Source: Paenibacillus radicis (ex Xue et al. 2023) (lineage in GTDB: Bacteria > Bacillota > Bacilli > Paenibacillales > NBRC-103111). From it: a stretch of 64,000 nucleotides of DNA. Of this stretch, positions 52,783 to 62,098 are shown in pieces. Numbering within the stretch: the stretch's first letter is position 1; every line of letters starts with the position of its first letter. The position numbers and the translations under genes are program-made. The DNA is taken from positions 53,118 through 117,117 of the forward strand of contig NZ_JANQBD010000027.1 in NCBI RefSeq assembly GCF_024722015.1, read 5' to 3'. The notes under the pieces were generated by a model that made no database searches, was not told the origin of the DNA, and was given only the letters and a program-made list of their open reading frames with translations.

Positions 52783-53658
52783 TTGTCTATACTTCAATTT
52801 ACTTCTCCGCCTTTGCCGCATTATATTGCGGGGGGGTTATCAATCTTTCAACTGGGTCGGAAGCATTTAAATCGCAGAAACATTGGTGTATTCGATTTAC
52901 TGGTCGTAACACAGGGCTGCTTGTATATCGGAGAGGAGGATAGACAATATGAGGTTTCTGCAGGTCACGCTCTAATTCTTAGGCCGGACAGGCATCATTA
53001 CCCCACAGAAGGCTGTCGAGTGGTTACAGAAAGCTTCTGGCTCCACTTTAACACTGGAGGGAAGTGGGGAAGCACGGAGCATGCTGTGGATGTACCGGAA
53101 ATAGACTGTACAGCTGCTCATAATGAATTAACGGTGCAAACATTTACCATGCAAATTCCCCAGTTTGTACGTCTTTTACAACCCGCTTCGGTTTACGAGA
53201 AATTAAAGCAATTAACAGAATTGGAACTTGAGTCACATAACAACTGGGCACGCTGGAAGCATCAATTGATTTTTCAACAAATTCTTGAGCTTCTTAATGC
53301 TTCGCTTGATCTACATACAGTTTTGCCGGGGGCTAATGTTGCAGATCAGGCTGCCGCGTTTTTACGCACCCGCTACAAGGAAGACATTAAGGCGCAGATG
53401 CTCGGGGAGGTATTGAATTTCCATCCTGTGTACATAGCCCGTTGTATGCAAAAGGAGTTTGGCTGCTCTCCCTTCGAGTATTTAATGAGGTACCGTTTGG
53501 AGCAAGCTAAGCTGCTCCTTCTGCAAACTGATCTTCCTGTAGCAAGAATTGCTGAGAACGTCGGCTTTAACCAGCCTTCTTATTTCAGCTCAAGCTTCGT
53601 TAAATACGAAGGTCTTACTCCGCGGGATTACCGAAGGAGTTTCCAGATAGTGAAGTAA
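52783..53658 (+). CDS. AraC-family transcriptional regulator
   Basis: 291 residues from TTG 52783, with GGAGGT at 52770-52775. An N-terminal cupin-like sensing domain (VSAGHALILRPDRHHYPTEG) precedes two helix-turn-helix motifs; IAENVGFNQPSYFSSSFVKYEGLTPRDYRR is the signature of the second. The ligand, perhaps a sugar, is unknown. It is followed after 40 bases by an epimerase gene and lies divergent from the MATE gene. Confidence 0.88.
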   Translation: MSILQFTSPPLPHYIAGGLSIFQLGRKHLNRRNIGVFDLLVVTQGCLYIGEEDRQYEVSAGHALILRPDRHHYPTEGCRVVTESFWLHFNTGGKWGSTEHAVDVPEIDCTAAHNELTVQTFTMQIPQFVRLLQPASVYEKLKQLTELELESHNNWARWKHQLIFQQILELLNASLDLHTVLPGANVADQAAAFLRTRYKEDIKAQMLGEVLNFHPVYIARCMQKEFGCSPFEYLMRYRLEQAKLLLLQTDLPVARIAENVGFNQPSYFSSSFVKYEGLTPRDYRRSFQIVK

Positions 53659-53698
53659 CGGATGCGTTATAAATAACAGAAGAGAGCGGTGGGTTAAA

Positions 53699-54718
53699 AT
53701 GAAAGTTCTATTTATTGGAGGAACAGGATTAATTAGTCAAGCGGTTTCGAGGCTGGCAGTGGAGCGAGGAATCGAATTGTATCTGTTGAACCGGGGACAA
53801 AGAAATGATAATGTGCCCGAGGGAGCACATATTATTACAGGCGATATCAGAGATACAACTGCTGTTGCAGAAGCGCTGGCAAATTATGAATTTGATTCTG
53901 TAGTGGACTGGATTTCTTTTACGCCGGAGGAGGTCAAAGCCAATATCGGACTGCTGAAAGGAAAAACAGCGCAATATATTTTTATTAGCTCTGCTTCAGC
54001 CTATCAGAAGCCGCCCACGCATTATTTAATCACAGAATCTACACCATTGGCCAACCCATATTGGCAGTACTCGCGAGATAAAATTGCGTGTGAGAATTTG
54101 TTGATGGATGAATACCGGAATGATGGTTTCCCTATAACAATAGTACGGCCCTCCTTCACCTATGGGGATACGATGATACCCGCTGGACTAAACAGCTGGA
54201 ATCATCCTTGGTCATTGATTGACAGAATGCGGAGTGGCCAAAAAATTATCGTTCATGGAGATGGAACTTCATTATGGACGATGACTCATAACTCGGATTT
54301 TGCCAAAGGAATAGTCGGTCTTATCGGCCATCATCAATCAATCGGGCACGCATTTCATATTACATCAGACGAAGTTCTGAATTGGAATCAAATCTACCGG
54401 GCGATTGGGGCGGCAGCAGGTGTAGAGCCTAACATCGTTCACATTGCCACAGATTTTATTACTGCCTTTTCTCCTGAAAGCACGGGAGGATTACTTGGTG
54501 ATAAAGCAGTGAGCGCCGTGTTTGACAATAGTAAGATCAAACGATTTGTTCCTGATTTTATTGCAACAACCCCTTTTCATCAAGGGATCAAGCGGACCGT
54601 ACAATGGTTTGAAGCCCGTCCTGAGAAATGCACCATTGATCAGAGCTGGAATGATTTAATGGACCGCATCGTAGCGGCTAATGAGGCTGGAGCTGCGAGG
54701 GCGATTAATGACAAGTGA
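53699..54718 (+). CDS. NAD-dependent epimerase/dehydratase (extended/atypical SDR)
   Basis: 339 residues. FIGGTGLISQAVSRLAVERG is the nucleotide-binding Gly motif (GGTGxIS, as in atypical SDRs), ISSASAYQKPP and YSRDKIACENLL give the catalytic Tyr-Lys in altered context, and IVRPSFTYGDT follows. Probably modifies a sugar nucleotide or small sugar. Placed 40 bases after the AraC regulator, with which it may form an operon. Substrate unknown. Confidence 0.78.
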   Translation: MKVLFIGGTGLISQAVSRLAVERGIELYLLNRGQRNDNVPEGAHIITGDIRDTTAVAEALANYEFDSVVDWISFTPEEVKANIGLLKGKTAQYIFISSASAYQKPPTHYLITESTPLANPYWQYSRDKIACENLLMDEYRNDGFPITIVRPSFTYGDTMIPAGLNSWNHPWSLIDRMRSGQKIIVHGDGTSLWTMTHNSDFAKGIVGLIGHHQSIGHAFHITSDEVLNWNQIYRAIGAAAGVEPNIVHIATDFITAFSPESTGGLLGDKAVSAVFDNSKIKRFVPDFIATTPFHQGIKRTVQWFEARPEKCTIDQSWNDLMDRIVAANEAGAARAINDK

Positions 54719-54796
54719 GTTTATACATACAAAAAAATGAGTGCTATTATTGTTACAATCGCAAGATGATTAATCACGTGAGAAGGGAGTTTTGGC

Positions 54797-55969
54797 ATGA
54801 CCTTAAAAAGCACGGAGATTTACATTGAGCTTGCCGAGCAACTGAGCCAGCGTCTGGCCGAAACGGCTGTGGAACGAGACCGGCAAGGAGGAACTGCAAT
54901 ACGGGAGCGTGAATGGATCAGGGAAAGCGGATTATTAAAGCTGCTTATTCCCCAAAAAAATGGCGGTCATGGTGAGACATGGATAACTGTACTAAAAATT
55001 GTCCGCCGCTTGGCAGAAGTGGACAGCTCAGTCGCGCACTTATTTGGCTTTCATCATCTTAACCTGATTTCCCCCCATATTTATGGCGATCAAGGACAGA
55101 AGGAATTTTATTACACAGAAACGGCTCGGCACAATTGGTTTTGGGGAAACGCCTTTAATCCATCAGTATCCGATGTGAAAGCTATGAGGCAAGACAATGG
55201 TTTCATTATTAACGGAACCAAGGGCTTCTGCTCAGGAGCAAGCGATTCGGATATACTCATCGTTTCTGCGGAGCGCGAAGATGGAGGGACGATGTTTAAA
55301 GCGGTAATACCTACCAATCGCAAGGGCATTCTGATCCACAACGATTGGGATAGTTTTGGACAACGCCAAACCGATAGTGGGCGGGTTACCTTTAATCAAG
55401 TTGAAGTGGAGGAAGGAGAGCTATTGTTGAAGCATGATCCCCAGAACTATTTTATGAAGTTGAGGGGAACTTTACCAAAGCTAATCTTGGGTCACTTATA
55501 TATGGGGCTTGCCGAAGGAGCGTTTAAAGAAGTGAAAAAGTACACCAATTCACTTTCGCGAATGTGGCATGCGTCCGGTACCCGGGCAGCTGAAGACCCT
55601 TATAATCTGCGACATTTTGGCGATTACTGGGTACAGCTGACGGCAGCCAAGCTATTGTCTGACCGGGCAGCAGAACGGTTTCAGGATGCTTGGGACATGG
55701 AGGCGGACTTGCAGGAGGGCCAATATGGGGAGACGGTGGAAGCAATTCTCACTGCTAATGCAATGGCAACTAAAGTTGGTTTGGAGATAAGCTCTCGAAT
55801 GTTCGAGGTGATGGAAGCAAGATCTACGGCTTCTCAATACGGTTTTGACAGATATTGGCGTAATTTGCGTACGCATACGCTTCACGATCCATACGATTAT
55901 AAGCTGAAGGAACTTGGCCATTGGGCTCTTAACGGCTATTTTAAAGCGGATGCTCGGCTGGACAAATAA
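54797..55969 (+). CDS. acyl-CoA dehydrogenase-like flavoprotein (SfnB/DszC-type)
   Basis: 390 residues of the acyl-CoA dehydrogenase fold, starting with a helical N-domain (REREWIRESGLLKLLIPQKNGGHGETW) and a central beta-domain with GFIINGTKGFCSGASDSDILIVSA. The lack of the usual acyl-CoA catalytic Glu context and the TGSRR/GTRAA-like C-terminal region favour the SfnB/DszC subgroup of flavin monooxygenases that act on sulfur or other small compounds. No flavin reductase is encoded next to it. Substrate unknown. Confidence 0.72.
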   Translation: MTLKSTEIYIELAEQLSQRLAETAVERDRQGGTAIREREWIRESGLLKLLIPQKNGGHGETWITVLKIVRRLAEVDSSVAHLFGFHHLNLISPHIYGDQGQKEFYYTETARHNWFWGNAFNPSVSDVKAMRQDNGFIINGTKGFCSGASDSDILIVSAEREDGGTMFKAVIPTNRKGILIHNDWDSFGQRQTDSGRVTFNQVEVEEGELLLKHDPQNYFMKLRGTLPKLILGHLYMGLAEGAFKEVKKYTNSLSRMWHASGTRAAEDPYNLRHFGDYWVQLTAAKLLSDRAAERFQDAWDMEADLQEGQYGETVEAILTANAMATKVGLEISSRMFEVMEARSTASQYGFDRYWRNLRTHTLHDPYDYKLKELGHWALNGYFKADARLDK

Positions 55970-56007
55970 ATATAGAAGTTTCTCTTAGTCTTGTTTAGAT
56001 CAATTAG

Positions 56008-56045
56008 GCGCGCTGTTTCCTCTGGAGGCAGGCGCTTTATTTTTT
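56008..56045 (+). terminator. intrinsic terminator after the acyl-CoA dehydrogenase-like gene
   Basis: GCGC-G-CTG (56008-56015) pairs with CAG-GCGC (56029-56035) with one bulge, followed by TTTATTTTTT. The remaining bases to 56217 show no gene. Confidence 0.7.
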
Positions 56046-56217
56046 ATCGGCTGTCTCCCGCGGGGCAAGGGTTGTCTCTTCCCTTATTTATGTATAAATT
56101 CAATTGTGTTTTCTTGGGAAATGATTTGTTGTTTAATATGTTGAATTAGCTTTTTTGTAGAAGCAGTTAACATGCATAACAGAGGCAAGCCTGAGCAAAC
56201 CAAGTAAAAAAATCAAA

Positions 56218-56246
56218 TTGACGAACAATTTAATTTGTCTTACAAT
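56218..56246 (+). promoter_or_regulatory. sigma-A promoter of the glucarate operon with GntR-like operator
   Basis: TTGACG (56218-56223), 17 bases, TACAAT (56241-56246). The spacer contains the inverted repeat ACAATTTAATTTGT (56226-56239), a plausible autoregulatory site for the GntR-family gene that follows. Confidence 0.62.
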
Positions 56247-56293
56247 ATGATTTATGAAATATAAATGAATTATCGCTAAATGAGGTTATGGAT

Positions 56294-57004
56294 GTGGAAG
56301 TTAATAATAAGCAATTAAAGATGAAGACGGTTAAACGCCAAACAATGTCGAAGCAGGTGGTTGATCAAATTATTGAGCTGCTGACAAGTCGTCAGCTGAA
56401 TCCGGGAGATAAGCTTCCGACAGAAAACGAGCTTACTGATCTTTTATTCGTAAGCAGACCTGTTCTTAGGGAAGCTCTAAGCTCATTGGAGACGATGGGT
56501 ATCATTCAACGGAAAACGCGGGAAGGCACTTATTTTGCCAATAAAATTGGCAGTAAGCCTTTCTCCATTATGCTCGCATTATCAGCTGGGGACATTCCCG
56601 CGGTTATGGAAGCACGGATGGCTCTGGAGCTCGGTTTAGTAACGATGGCTGCTGAGAAAATAACGGACAACCAGCTGGCGGCGTTGGAAGCGCTCTTACA
56701 AACGATGTCTTCAAGCAAAGAGGATTATTTGGACATTGATAGGGAGTTCCATAGAACGATTGCTTACAGCGCAAATAATCCGATTCTTGAAGGAAGTATT
56801 GATCCTTTGCTGAGCATGTTCGATGAAACTTTAAATCAAATTGCTTTAACGGACAGGGACCACGCGGTTACTCTTCAGGAGCACCAGAATATTTTCGAAG
56901 CGCTTAAAAAGAGAGAACCGATTGCAGCGTACACCAGCATGTACCATCATCTTAATCATGTGCGTGAGAAAGTAATGAAAAAATTGAATGAGAATCGAAT
57001 TTAA
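56294..57004 (+). CDS. GntR/FadR-family regulator of glucarate genes
   Basis: 236 residues. A winged-helix domain (VVDQIIELLTSRQLNPGDKLPTENELTDLLFVSRPVLREALSSLE) is followed by an all-helical FCD domain with the metal-binding Asp/His residues (IDREFHRTIAYSANN). GTG 56294 is well spaced from TGAGGT (56281-56286); ATG 56288 is too close. Located upstream of kdgD and gudD on the same strand, so it probably responds to glucarate or a related acid. Confidence 0.85.
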   Translation: MEVNNKQLKMKTVKRQTMSKQVVDQIIELLTSRQLNPGDKLPTENELTDLLFVSRPVLREALSSLETMGIIQRKTREGTYFANKIGSKPFSIMLALSAGDIPAVMEARMALELGLVTMAAEKITDNQLAALEALLQTMSSSKEDYLDIDREFHRTIAYSANNPILEGSIDPLLSMFDETLNQIALTDRDHAVTLQEHQNIFEALKKREPIAAYTSMYHHLNHVREKVMKKLNENRI

Positions 57005-57033
57005 AAATAAAAAGTTGGAAGGCGGCACAAATA

Positions 57034-57957
57034 ATGACTAGTATCGCGAGAAAAGCACCTGCAGGTATTTTGGGATTTCCGGTTGCTCCTATGGACCAGA
57101 ATGGAAAGCTGGTTGTCACCGCACTGGAGAAAAACATTCAGTTTCTTATCGAGGAAGGATTATCCTCTATTTTTATAGCGTGTGGTTCGGGAGAGTTTCA
57201 TGCTCTTTCTAACAATGAATACCAAACGATGGTTGAAACTGCAATCTCCGTGGCCAAAGGGAAAGTGCCTGTATATACCGGAGTGGGGGGAAACATTAGT
57301 CATGCGCTGGAATTGACAAAGCTGTCCCAAGAGCTGGGAGCGGACGGCTACCTAATTCTACCTCCTTATTTGATCGAGCCGGAGCAGGAAGGCTTATATA
57401 ATTACTTGAGTGCTATTATCCAGAGTACTGAATTGAACGCGGTTGTTTACCAGCGCGATAATTGTGTGCTGACGCTGCCAACGCTTCAAAGATTGGTGGA
57501 GCATCCGCAGCTTGTAGGCTTCAAAGACGGTCTCGGAAATATGGATACGAATATTGAGCTGACGCAAACCATAGGAGATCGCTTGGGCTGGTTAAACGGA
57601 ATGCCAATGGCTGAGGTAACGATGCCGGCTTATGTCAATCTCGGTTTTACTTCCTATTCATCCGCTATATCGAACTACATACCTCATATTTCGGCAACGT
57701 TCTATCAAGCATTGCTTAGTCAAAACAAGCCATTATTGAATGAACTTTATCTGAATGTCATCCTGCCGATTAACCGTATTCGGAGACAAAAGAAAGGCTA
57801 CGCTGTAGCTTTAATTAAAGCTGGAATGGAAATCGTCGGCTTGCCTGTTGGAACGCAGGTTCGTGCACCGATTGTTCAGGTGGAGAAGGATCACTATCAA
57901 CAAATGGAGCAAATAATTAAGGTAGCATTTGATAAGTTTCCGAAGGACAAGAAATAA
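57034..57957 (+). CDS. kdgD: 5-dehydro-4-deoxyglucarate dehydratase
   Basis: 307 residues of the DHDPS/NAL TIM-barrel family. GILGFPVAPMDQNGK at the N-terminus, CGSGEFHALSNNEY and the Schiff-base Lys in LVGFKDGLGN are visible. It dehydrates and decarboxylates 5-keto-4-deoxyglucarate to 2,5-dioxopentanoate. The gudD gene follows directly, giving the first two steps of glucarate breakdown. Later pathway genes are not in the window. Confidence 0.88.
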   Translation: MTSIARKAPAGILGFPVAPMDQNGKLVVTALEKNIQFLIEEGLSSIFIACGSGEFHALSNNEYQTMVETAISVAKGKVPVYTGVGGNISHALELTKLSQELGADGYLILPPYLIEPEQEGLYNYLSAIIQSTELNAVVYQRDNCVLTLPTLQRLVEHPQLVGFKDGLGNMDTNIELTQTIGDRLGWLNGMPMAEVTMPAYVNLGFTSYSSAISNYIPHISATFYQALLSQNKPLLNELYLNVILPINRIRRQKKGYAVALIKAGMEIVGLPVGTQVRAPIVQVEKDHYQQMEQIIKVAFDKFPKDKK

Positions 57958-57981
57958 GTATTGTCGGAGAGGGGCATAATC

Positions 57982-59337
57982 ATGAATCATTCAATGGCCA
58001 AAGAAAGCTTGACAGCTTCACCTATTATAACTGAAATGCTGGTAATTCCAGTTGCAGGGCATGACAGTATGCTGCTCAATCTTAGCGGAGCTCACGGCCC
58101 TTTTTTCACCCGCAACGTTGTTATTCTTAAAGATAATGCTGGCCACACAGGTGTAGGCGAGGTTCCTGGCGGAGAGGGCATTCGACAAACGTTGGAGGAT
58201 GCAAAAAGCTTGGTTATAGGCCAATCCATTGGCAACTATAACAACATTCTTAATACAGTGCGGCAACGTTTTAATGATAGGGATACAGGTGGACGCGGCT
58301 TACAAACATTCGACTTGAGGATTACGATTCATGCCGTCACAGCGCTTGAAGCCTCATTACTGGATTTGCTTGGGCAGTTTCTTAATGTGCCGGTAGCGGC
58401 GCTCTTGGGTACGGGACAGCAGCGCAGTGCGGTGGAGATGCTTGGTTATCTGTTCTACATCGGTGACCGGAACAAGACCGATCTGCCTTATCTCCAAGCA
58501 CAGGATGCGTCAGATGACTGGTTCCGTTTGCGCCATGAAGAAGCGCTTACAGTGGAGTCGATCGTGCGTTTGGCTGAAGCTGCGCGTGAACGCTATGGTT
58601 TTAATGATTTCAAGCTCAAAGGCGGCGTGCTGCGAGGCGCTGAGGAGATCGAGGCTGTGACTGCGCTCGCCGAGCGCTTCCCACAGGCGCGGATTACATT
58701 GGATCCGAACGGCGCTTGGTCACTGGAAGAAGCGATTAACCTGTGCCGCAATCAGCATCATGTACTCGCTTATGCAGAGGATCCTTGCGGCGCCGAGAAA
58801 GGATATTCAGGCCGCGAGGTGATGGCTGAGTTCCGACGCGCAACCGGACTTCCAACGGCTACCAATATGATCGCTACCGATTGGCGTGAGATGGGACATA
58901 CCATCCAGTTGAATGCGGTGGATATCCCTCTTGCCGATCCGCATTTCTGGACGATGCAGGGCTCGGTGCGAGTAGCTCAGATGTGTAATGATTGGGGACT
59001 CACCTGGGGCTCGCATTCCAACAATCATTTTGACATTTCGCTTGCCATGTTCACTCATGTTGCAGCTGCTGCCCCAGGTAAAATCACAGCCATCGACACC
59101 CACTGGATTTGGCAGGATGGCCAACGCCTGACTAAAGAACCGCTTCAAATTGTGGGCGGGATGGTCAATGTTCCTGATAAGCCCGGCTTAGGGATTGAAG
59201 TAGACATGGAGCAGCTTGAGAAAGCACATCAGCTGTATAAGGAAAAAGGATTAGGCGCTCGCAATGATGCAGACGCTATGCAATATTTGATCTCAGGCTG
59301 GAAGTTTGACAACAAACGTCCTTGTCTGGTTCGCTAA
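57982..59337 (+). CDS. gudD: glucarate dehydratase
   Basis: 451 residues, near the 446 of E. coli GudD, from ATG 57982 with GGAGAGGGG upstream. An enolase-superfamily protein: FNDFKLKGGVL supplies the KxK-type Lys, TLDPNGAWS and AEDPCG the metal-binding acids, NMIATDW the third metal region and GSHSNNHFDISLAM the catalytic His. It converts glucarate to 5-keto-4-deoxyglucarate for KdgD. It ends the operon before a bidirectional terminator at 59478. Confidence 0.92.
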   Translation: MNHSMAKESLTASPIITEMLVIPVAGHDSMLLNLSGAHGPFFTRNVVILKDNAGHTGVGEVPGGEGIRQTLEDAKSLVIGQSIGNYNNILNTVRQRFNDRDTGGRGLQTFDLRITIHAVTALEASLLDLLGQFLNVPVAALLGTGQQRSAVEMLGYLFYIGDRNKTDLPYLQAQDASDDWFRLRHEEALTVESIVRLAEAARERYGFNDFKLKGGVLRGAEEIEAVTALAERFPQARITLDPNGAWSLEEAINLCRNQHHVLAYAEDPCGAEKGYSGREVMAEFRRATGLPTATNMIATDWREMGHTIQLNAVDIPLADPHFWTMQGSVRVAQMCNDWGLTWGSHSNNHFDISLAMFTHVAAAAPGKITAIDTHWIWQDGQRLTKEPLQIVGGMVNVPDKPGLGIEVDMEQLEKAHQLYKEKGLGARNDADAMQYLISGWKFDNKRPCLVR

Positions 59338-59477
59338 GGGTTGTTCATTTAGCCCGTGCCTTATTTGTCTAAGCCTGCTGATAGATCATGGGATGACAAT
59401 GACCCGTTTAGAAGGGGGCAGATCCAACAGGCATATTGCGATAGCCTACCTGCCACATTACCCGAATATTGGGTTGC

Positions 59478-59526
59478 AAAAGAACCTTCAAATCCAACTT
59501 TGATAGTGGATTTGAAGGTTCTTTTT
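59478..59526. terminator. bidirectional intrinsic terminator after gudD
   Basis: AAAAGAACCTTCAAATCCA (59478-59496) pairs perfectly with TGGATTTGAAGGTTCTTTT (59507-59525), with A and T runs at the edges. The distance from the stop codon is 140 bases. Confidence 0.9.
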
Positions 59527-59619
59527 GCACATCATATAGAATTCGCTCAATAGAGTTCATCCTTTTGAGACAGCCCCTTCTTGGGTGTTCTTAGCATGTG
59601 CGAATCTCGGGCGTCTGCC

Positions 59620-60030
59620 ACGGCGTTGCATTGCGGTCGGTCGAACCCCACGAGAGATGAGGTCACTTTCCAAGACGTACTAATCTTTCTCTCGGGTTCT
59701 GGAAGCGAGGTTTGGTTACGTCATTGTATGGCGGTCGGTCGAACCCCGCGAGAGATGAGACTTTCCAAGACGTACTAATCTTTCTCACGGGTTTGGGATG
59801 CGAGTATCGGTTACGTCATTGCATGGCGGTCGGTCGAACCCCCCGAGAGATGAGGTCACTTTCCAACACGTACTAATCTTTCTCTCGGGTTAGGGATGCG
59901 AGTATCGGTTACGTCATTGCAAGGCGGTCGGTCGAACCCCGCGAGAGATGAGGTCACTTTCCAACACGTACTAATCTTTCTCTCGGGTTAGGGATGCGAG
60001 TATCGGTTACGTCATTGCATAGCAATCTAG
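59620..60030. repeat. four tandem copies of a 95-98 base palindrome-containing repeat
   Basis: GCGGTCGGTCGAACCCC recurs at 59633, 59731, 59826 and 59924 (periods 98, 95 and 98). Each unit contains an inverted pair (AACCCCnCGAGAGA with TCTCTCGGGTT) enclosing GACGTACTAATCT or a CACGTACTAATCT variant. Copies differ at scattered positions; copy 2 has a short deletion. The open frames in it shift from unit to unit, so it is non-coding. Confidence 0.88.
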
Positions 60031-60340
60031 CGAGTCCCACGCAAATAACAGGAAAATGTCCGGTTATTTGCCCCGAAAATAGCGTTCCAAGCCCTATAGC
60101 TGGAATTTCTCATGCTAATTCTACGTATTTTGATTAAAATCACCAATATTATCTATATTAGCGGTAGTTTTTCCAGTTAAAATGATTTCCAACAATATTT
60201 AGGCGGGATTAACGTGAGGAATTCCATCTAATCTCTTCCTTTAGGCAACTGCCAGAGCCCCTAGAATGAAAGCAACGTTTAACATTTATGAAGTCCGTAC
60301 GCATCTCCGCCGTGACCTGCTGCCCCATTTACACAAGCTA

Positions 60341-60470
60341 TCAGAGAAAAGTTTCGTGAAAGCAAGGCATAGGTGAAAAGTTGCGCGATACAGCAATCCA
60401 TCGGTGTAAAGTTGCACGATACAGAAAGCCATAGGAGAAAAGTTGCGTGTTCCAGCAAGCCTTTGAAAGT
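60341..60470. repeat. four degenerate 29-31 base tandem repeats
   Basis: The unit AAAGTTGCGCGATACAGCAATCCATCGGTGT and variants occur four times; the first copy is shorter. Minus-strand frames through it merely repeat the array. Around it (60031-60340, 60471-60656) no gene, promoter or terminator is evident. Confidence 0.72.
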
Positions 60471-60656
60471 CGAGTGGCTTTCGTTTGCCCAACAATTTGT
60501 TGAAAAACGCATCGATCGGTTTCAAAAGGTTGGCGGTAAAGGGCAAGGTTAATCCCTTGTGCCAGCTGATCTTTCATAAAGTTCTCTTTTGGAGAGTAAA
60601 AGGAGGGCTGTCCTCTAGTTGTTATAGCTTTGGGTCAGCTTCTTCATTTTGTTTGG

Positions 60657-61238
60657 TTAGCGATATGACTTGATCAACGTGATTGCAGCATTAACAACAT
60701 CTGCCACGGGGCTATCCGCACCAAAAAATCGGGAAGACATACAAAACCCTTCCAAAAGTAGAAACAGCTGCAAAGCAAGGAGCTCTGGTGAATGTAGTCC
60801 AGCTTGTTTACATATGGATTCCAGACGCTTAACAACGGATTGTTTATGAGCTACAGCCGCTTTATTCACAATATGTTCGGGAAATGGGAACTCAACAGCA
60901 ACGCCCTGATATAGGCAAAAAGTCGACATGGGAGAGGAGGAATGCCGCTCTGCAACCGCCTCAAAAATGGCGATGAGCTGGTTTTCCGGTTCAGTAACTT
61001 GATGAATCGTGCTCTCAAACCATTCCCAGTACAACTCGTCAGAACGCTCCAATATAGCGACAATCAGGTGATCCTTTGAAGGGAAATGCTTGTACATCGT
61101 CATTTTCGTAATCCCTGATTCAGCTGCAATCATATCTACGCCTACAGCATGGAATCCATTCTGAAAAAATAACTTGCTTGCAGTAACCAGCAGCTGCTCG
61201 CGGGCAACTGATTTCTTTCCATCCGTTTTTTTCATCAT
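60657..61238 (-). CDS. TetR-family repressor
   Basis: 193 residues from ATG 61238 after AAGAGGTGA; an in-frame GTG at 61247 overlaps that ribosome site. LLVTASKLFFQNGFHAVGVDMIAAESGITKMTMYKHFPSKDHL is the TetR helix-turn-helix. The ligand-binding domain is unrecognised. It is divergent from an oxidoreductase gene, with two operators between them, so it probably represses both. Confidence 0.9.
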   Translation of the reverse strand: MMKKTDGKKSVAREQLLVTASKLFFQNGFHAVGVDMIAAESGITKMTMYKHFPSKDHLIVAILERSDELYWEWFESTIHQVTEPENQLIAIFEAVAERHSSSPMSTFCLYQGVAVEFPFPEHIVNKAAVAHKQSVVKRLESICKQAGLHSPELLALQLFLLLEGFCMSSRFFGADSPVADVVNAAITLIKSYR

Positions 61239-61257
61239 AGCCATCACCTCTTATTAG

Positions 61258-61319
61258 TTGACATTATACAGATCGGTATATATACTGTCAATATAAGTAT
61301 ACAGACCTGTATGTATACT
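61258..61319. promoter_or_regulatory. divergent promoters with two TetR-type operators
   Basis: Plus-strand promoter: TTGACA (61258-61263), 17 bases, TATACT (61281-61286). Minus-strand promoter: TTGACA (61291-61286), 17 bases, TATAAT (61268-61263). Two 22-base near-repeats, TATACAGATCGGTATATATACT (61265) and its copy at 61298, 33 bases apart, overlap both; each is partly palindromic. Confidence 0.85.
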
Positions 61320-61337
61320 ATGAGGAGGGGAATATTA

Positions 61338-61982
61338 ATGAAAATTGGAATTGTTGGTTCCGGAAATGCAGCACAAACTTTGGGTAGTGCGCTTGTTAAA
61401 CAGGGGCACGAAGTTAAATTAGGAACTAGAAGCCCTCAGAAGCTGGACGAATGGTTAAGACAAGTTAAGGATTGCAGGGCTACGGTTGGTTCTTTCGAGG
61501 AGGCCGCTGCACACGGGCATCTTGTTTTTAATGCCACTTCAGGAGCAGGGGCACTGGATGCTTTAAATGCGGCAGGCAGTCATAATTTAAGCGGTAAAAT
61601 ATTGATCGACATTTCCCTTCCGCTGGATTTTTCCAATGGGACGCTGACTTTATTCGTAGCGAATACAGATTCTCTCGGCGAACAAATTCAACAGGCTTTT
61701 CCCGATGCAAAAGTAGTGAAGACCTTAAATACGGTCGCCGCCGCGCTAATGGTAAATCCACGCAGCCTTGCGGGTGGTCAGCATGATCTGTTCATAAGCG
61801 GGAATGATGCTGATGCGAGAAATGAAGTAATTGGGTATTTGAAGGAATGGTTTGGTTGGGAAAGTATAATTGATTTGGGGGACATCTCTTCTGCACGCGG
61901 TACCGAAATGATATTAGCTCTTTTAGCCAGAGTGCATATGACCGTGGGTCATTCGCATTTCAACTTCAAAGTAGTCCGATAA
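61338..61982 (+). CDS. NADPH-dependent F420 reductase-like oxidoreductase
   Basis: 214 residues from ATG 61338 after GAGGAGGGG. IGIVGSGNAAQTLGSALVKQGHEVKLGTR is the nucleotide-binding Rossmann motif (with the Arg that favours NADPH), and VKTLNTVAAALMVNP is the second conserved block of the F420-dependent NADP oxidoreductase fold. F420 is not expected in Bacillota, so the cofactor or substrate is likely different. Regulated with the TetR gene. Confidence 0.83.
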   Translation: MKIGIVGSGNAAQTLGSALVKQGHEVKLGTRSPQKLDEWLRQVKDCRATVGSFEEAAAHGHLVFNATSGAGALDALNAAGSHNLSGKILIDISLPLDFSNGTLTLFVANTDSLGEQIQQAFPDAKVVKTLNTVAAALMVNPRSLAGGQHDLFISGNDADARNEVIGYLKEWFGWESIIDLGDISSARGTEMILALLARVHMTVGHSHFNFKVVR

Positions 61983-62098
61983 GAACGGGACTGTAGGGTA
62001 GGGGGCTTCAGAGGATGTAACTCAGATTTTTACTGGGTAGTTAAAAAAATATTTGCAACAGGACATGAATCGACAGGAGAGGCTCTTCTTGTGTATAA

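Noticed and set aside
59620..60030. CRISPR-like array
   Set aside because: Units are 95-98 bases of continuous similarity with no distinct spacers, and no cas genes are nearby.
60279..60577. Overlapping minus-strand open frames of 77-86 residues
   Set aside because: They translate the 31-base tandem repeats, have no ribosome binding sites and no recognisable domain.
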